DNA of 64,000 nt from assembly GCA_022747635.1 (NCBI GenBank), contig JAKTNV010000024.1, positions 744,001 to 808,000 on the forward strand, written 5' to 3'. The DNA comes from Hetaerina americana. Its lineage: Eukaryota; Arthropoda; Insecta; Odonata; Calopterygidae. A program made the position numbers and the translations under genes. Below, piece by piece: positions 61,201 through 64,000 of the stretch (the stretch's first letter is position 1; every line of letters begins with the position of its first letter). The notes below the pieces were generated by a model. That model did not search any database, was not told the origin of the DNA, and worked only from the letters and a program-made list of their open reading frames with translations.

Positions 61201-64000
61201 ACTCGGTAACCTTCCACTCTGGGGTTTCCAAAGCTCAACTATGACCCTGCGAAATGATCCTTACTCCCATGGACTCCATCATCAAAATCAAATAGTTTTG
61301 AGTGCTCATTAATTAGACCCAACAACCGAATTGAGTGCTTCCTGGTCAGTGTTTATGAGATGGATTTGAACCCCATTTTCTCCACAATATTCGAGATGTT
61401 TATTATCTTTCAGGAAAAACCCTATTCACAATAATGACCAGATTGAACTGGATAAAGGAGAAACCTTTCTACCATCATCCGCCTTCAGCCAGGAGTAATC
61501 GGAATTGAGCTCGAGAAAAACAAGCACAAAATCATTACTTTCATTAAAAAAGTAACTTCCGCAGTCGCTAAGTGTTTTTTTTGCCATGTATGTGCAAAGC
61601 CAAGCCAAGTAAGCCAAGTGGTGGCTTTTTCATTGCATGATTCTAACATAACATTGGAATTATGTTCACTAGATTACATTTAAATTTTGTCTGCGCGTGC
61701 CAAATCGTTTCAGGTATTGATCACGTGCAACTATGGTCGGGTCAAGTTTCTGCGTATTGATTACGCAATGCGCCAATTGTCGTCTACTTAATAAAGCCGG
61801 AAGTATCTCTTCCCTTCGTCCATCGTCGATAGGTATCTCTATAAAGGCGTACGTATCCGTCCACACGAGCATGATGGGTGCGGGGGGAAGGAAAGGGAGG
61901 GCGGTTCGCTGCCTGCCACGCCCACTCACTCGTCGCTACCATTTTATTTCCCTCGCCCCAACATCCATTCGCCCTTTTTTCCCCTCCTGGCCGTATCTCC
62001 CGCTACTCCTCCTTTTTCCACCCTACACGCACAGCCGTACCCGTTGCTCGAGGGTGAAATCGACGGGTGCTCGTGCGTGTCTTTCCGTGAGGTGTGTTCA
62101 GAGAGAAAGAAAATAGGGGGAACGCACATGTGGATGGCGGTGAGGAGTGTGTCGGCGATAGAAGAGCGAGCGAGAGGGTTTGAGCGGTTGAGTGGTGGGG
62201 GGGGAGTAAAAAGACTAGGGGGACGCTTCGTGTCCCTTCTTGCCGTGAAAGTCGCTCGCGGTCGTCATTTCTCCGAAAGGTGTCCGACGGTGGAGAGAAT
62301 TTGCTCCTTTTCCCGTCGCCTTCGTAGATAAGGGAGAGAGGGTGATGCGAAAACGAGCATCGTTGGCGTTGTCGGTCGCACCCTCTCTAAGGGTGAGAGA
62401 AAGGGGGTGAAAACGAAAGGATGGGCCCAAAAATGATGGCGGGGTAAGAATATCGACGCTTCGGGTGTTGAATGACGTCGCTTTGGTGGATGCCAAGTGC
62501 CCTTAGTGACTGCCCCTCGTGAATACCCTTGTGTTCTCCTCTACATCTCCTGTTCTCACTCGCTTCGAATCTGTTAGCCATTTTTTCTCCCCATTCTTCT
62601 TGCTGTATTCTCATGTTGATTTATAATGAATTAATTTAACCCATATACCAATTTTGTTTGTATTCAGTTGAATAAATGATACAGCTTTTTAACACAATGC
62701 GTATTATATATGGCATCGCTTTCCTTAAAGTAACTGCGAATCGTATTTTAATGCTACTTATTTGGACATATGTTCAGTTCACATTTGATGAAATTGTAAA
62801 ATTCAGTATTTCTCTTCTTAAAAATTATGTTCACACGTTACTTCTGTGAACTTTTTTTATTCCTTTAATAGAAAATTTCATGAACGTCATCATGAATAGG
62901 CTACAAATGTAGAACTACAAATATAAAATTATTTTTCAAATGACATGAGATGCGCTATGTTTTTATTATTTCATACGCGTAATATGAATCATAGCTTACA
63001 TTTATTCAAGCGATTAATAAACTCAAAAATTCCTTAAGAAGTGTTTTAAAAATATCGGTAAGCGGGAAGAACTGTAGGTCGAATAAATAACATAATCGGA
63101 GGAAAACTGAACTTTCGGATACACCACTCTTGGCACACCGTTTATTTTGCCTGGGACGGTTGGAGCCGAAATAACTCAGCTGTCCGAGACCCCTACCCGG
63201 TTCGTTAGTCGGAAACGATCCGTTACGCTTGAGAAGAGGACTTAGTCCGACTGACAGGGTGTGCGCTACCCTCTTCCTCTGCCCTCGCTCTATCCCTCTA
63301 TTCTCCCTCTTCCTCTTTTCCCACGTTTCGAGTCCCCTTCCCTATCCATCATCACTTTTCCGTTTGTATCACCTTCACGTGTAGCACCATCATCAACTGT
63401 TTCTCTTACCTCCTCGCCTTGTTCCCCTTTTTCACCTCTTGCTTCCTCCAATCAAAAAAAAGTCATCCATCCCTCTCCGACCACCAACACCTCGTCAACG
63501 GGCCAAATGAGCGTATTTATCCGCCCTCCTTTCCATCCGCCCAGGAAAAGATCGGAATACAAAGGGTTTTACGGTATTTCACCCCGTTTTGCCTTCAGAC
63601 AAGCTGCCTTGAACTTTCCTCTTCTCCCAATAACTAAGGGAACGACGTGCCCGCGTTTACGTGTCCTCGTGTGGATTGGTGTATTCTACATTTTTCCTTG
63701 AGCCTTGTCAGCCTACGTTATGCAAAACCCTTACCTATTCCTAAACGTTTATTTCCACTTGAGCGGTAGCTATGGTAAGGATATGATGGAAAAATAACTC
63801 ATCACAAATAGGCCTTAAAGTGTAGATATTAAATTTCATATTTTCTTTGGTTCAGGGTTAAAATTGGTTTACTGTTGCATTCTTCAGACGCCATTAAAAC
63901 AAATAAGGCCCTCAGAATAATGGAAAAATGCACTTCCATGGAAGGTTAAGCGTCTCAGTTGCCTCAATGAGATACATGGGGATGTGAAAAAAATTGGTGT
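58215..64000. other. no recognisable gene; four GC-rich blocks
   Basis: GC-rich, strand-biased blocks lie at about 58500-58970 (CT-rich), 60530-61210 (CT-rich), 61860-62450 (CT-rich, switching near 62050 to GA-rich) and 63260-63600 (CT-rich). Overlapping frames in these blocks reach 146 codons but are serine/proline or glycine/arginine strings. At 63891-63925 a short TNKALRIMEK string resembles the end of some LINE proteins but is too short to call. The AT-rich parts hold nothing that I can name. Confidence 0.4.

Noticed and set aside
63880..63960. The end of a LINE protein (TNKALRIMEK)
   Set aside because: Ten residues of similarity with no neighbouring motif are not enough.

Overview
This window looks like intergenic DNA from an animal nuclear genome, most probably an arthropod and likely an insect. 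The evidence is the repeat content: several different DD34D mariner transposons, an endonuclease/reverse-transcriptase LINE family, a CR1/Jockey-like LINE, a tRNA-derived SINE and many (TA)n/(CA)n microsatellites. There are no bacterial-type operons or ribosome binding sites. I found no host protein-coding gene, rRNA, functional tRNA or CRISPR array that I could defend. Species cannot be named from the sequence alone.

Layout. 0-1.3 kb: a decayed mariner split by the 3' end of a reverse-oriented LINE. 1.4-7.4 kb: unannotatable DNA with C-rich blocks and a compound microsatellite (4.6 kb). 7.4-8.8 kb: a LINE remnant keeping endonuclease-like sequence and the family 3' end but no reverse transcriptase. 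12.1-14.3 kb: a (TA)n array carrying a 5'-truncated but nearly open LINE of the same family (one stop codon), bounded by a 14-bp target-site duplication. 14.3-27.1 kb: no recognisable gene, with several GC-rich blocks of alternating pyrimidine and purine strand bias. 27.15-27.83 kb: a tRNA-derived SINE in an unusual inverted plus tandem arrangement inside a 12-bp target-site duplication. 27.9-29.1 kb: a dead CR1/Jockey-like LINE. 31.9-33.2 kb: a full-length but frameshifted mariner. 35.0-36.8 kb: a mariner fragment, a microsatellite and a small reverse-transcriptase fragment. 37.2-38.4 kb: a minus-strand mariner, followed by a foldback (38.6 kb) and a 130-bp tandem duplication (39.5 kb). 46.0 kb: a second copy of the SINE body, again in foldback form. 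50.45-51.37 kb: an internally deleted mariner with perfect ends. 53.2-55.5 kb: two further mariners in a microsatellite-rich stretch, one internally deleted with 33-bp perfect ends and one full length with many stops. 55.5-64 kb: no recognisable gene, several GC-rich blocks.

The elements do not form a pathway. None of the transposase or LINE reading frames is intact, although the LINE at 12.4 kb comes close. The most interesting structures are the SINE composite at 27.15-27.83 kb with its related foldback at 46.0 kb, and the two internally deleted mariners whose terminal repeats are still perfect.
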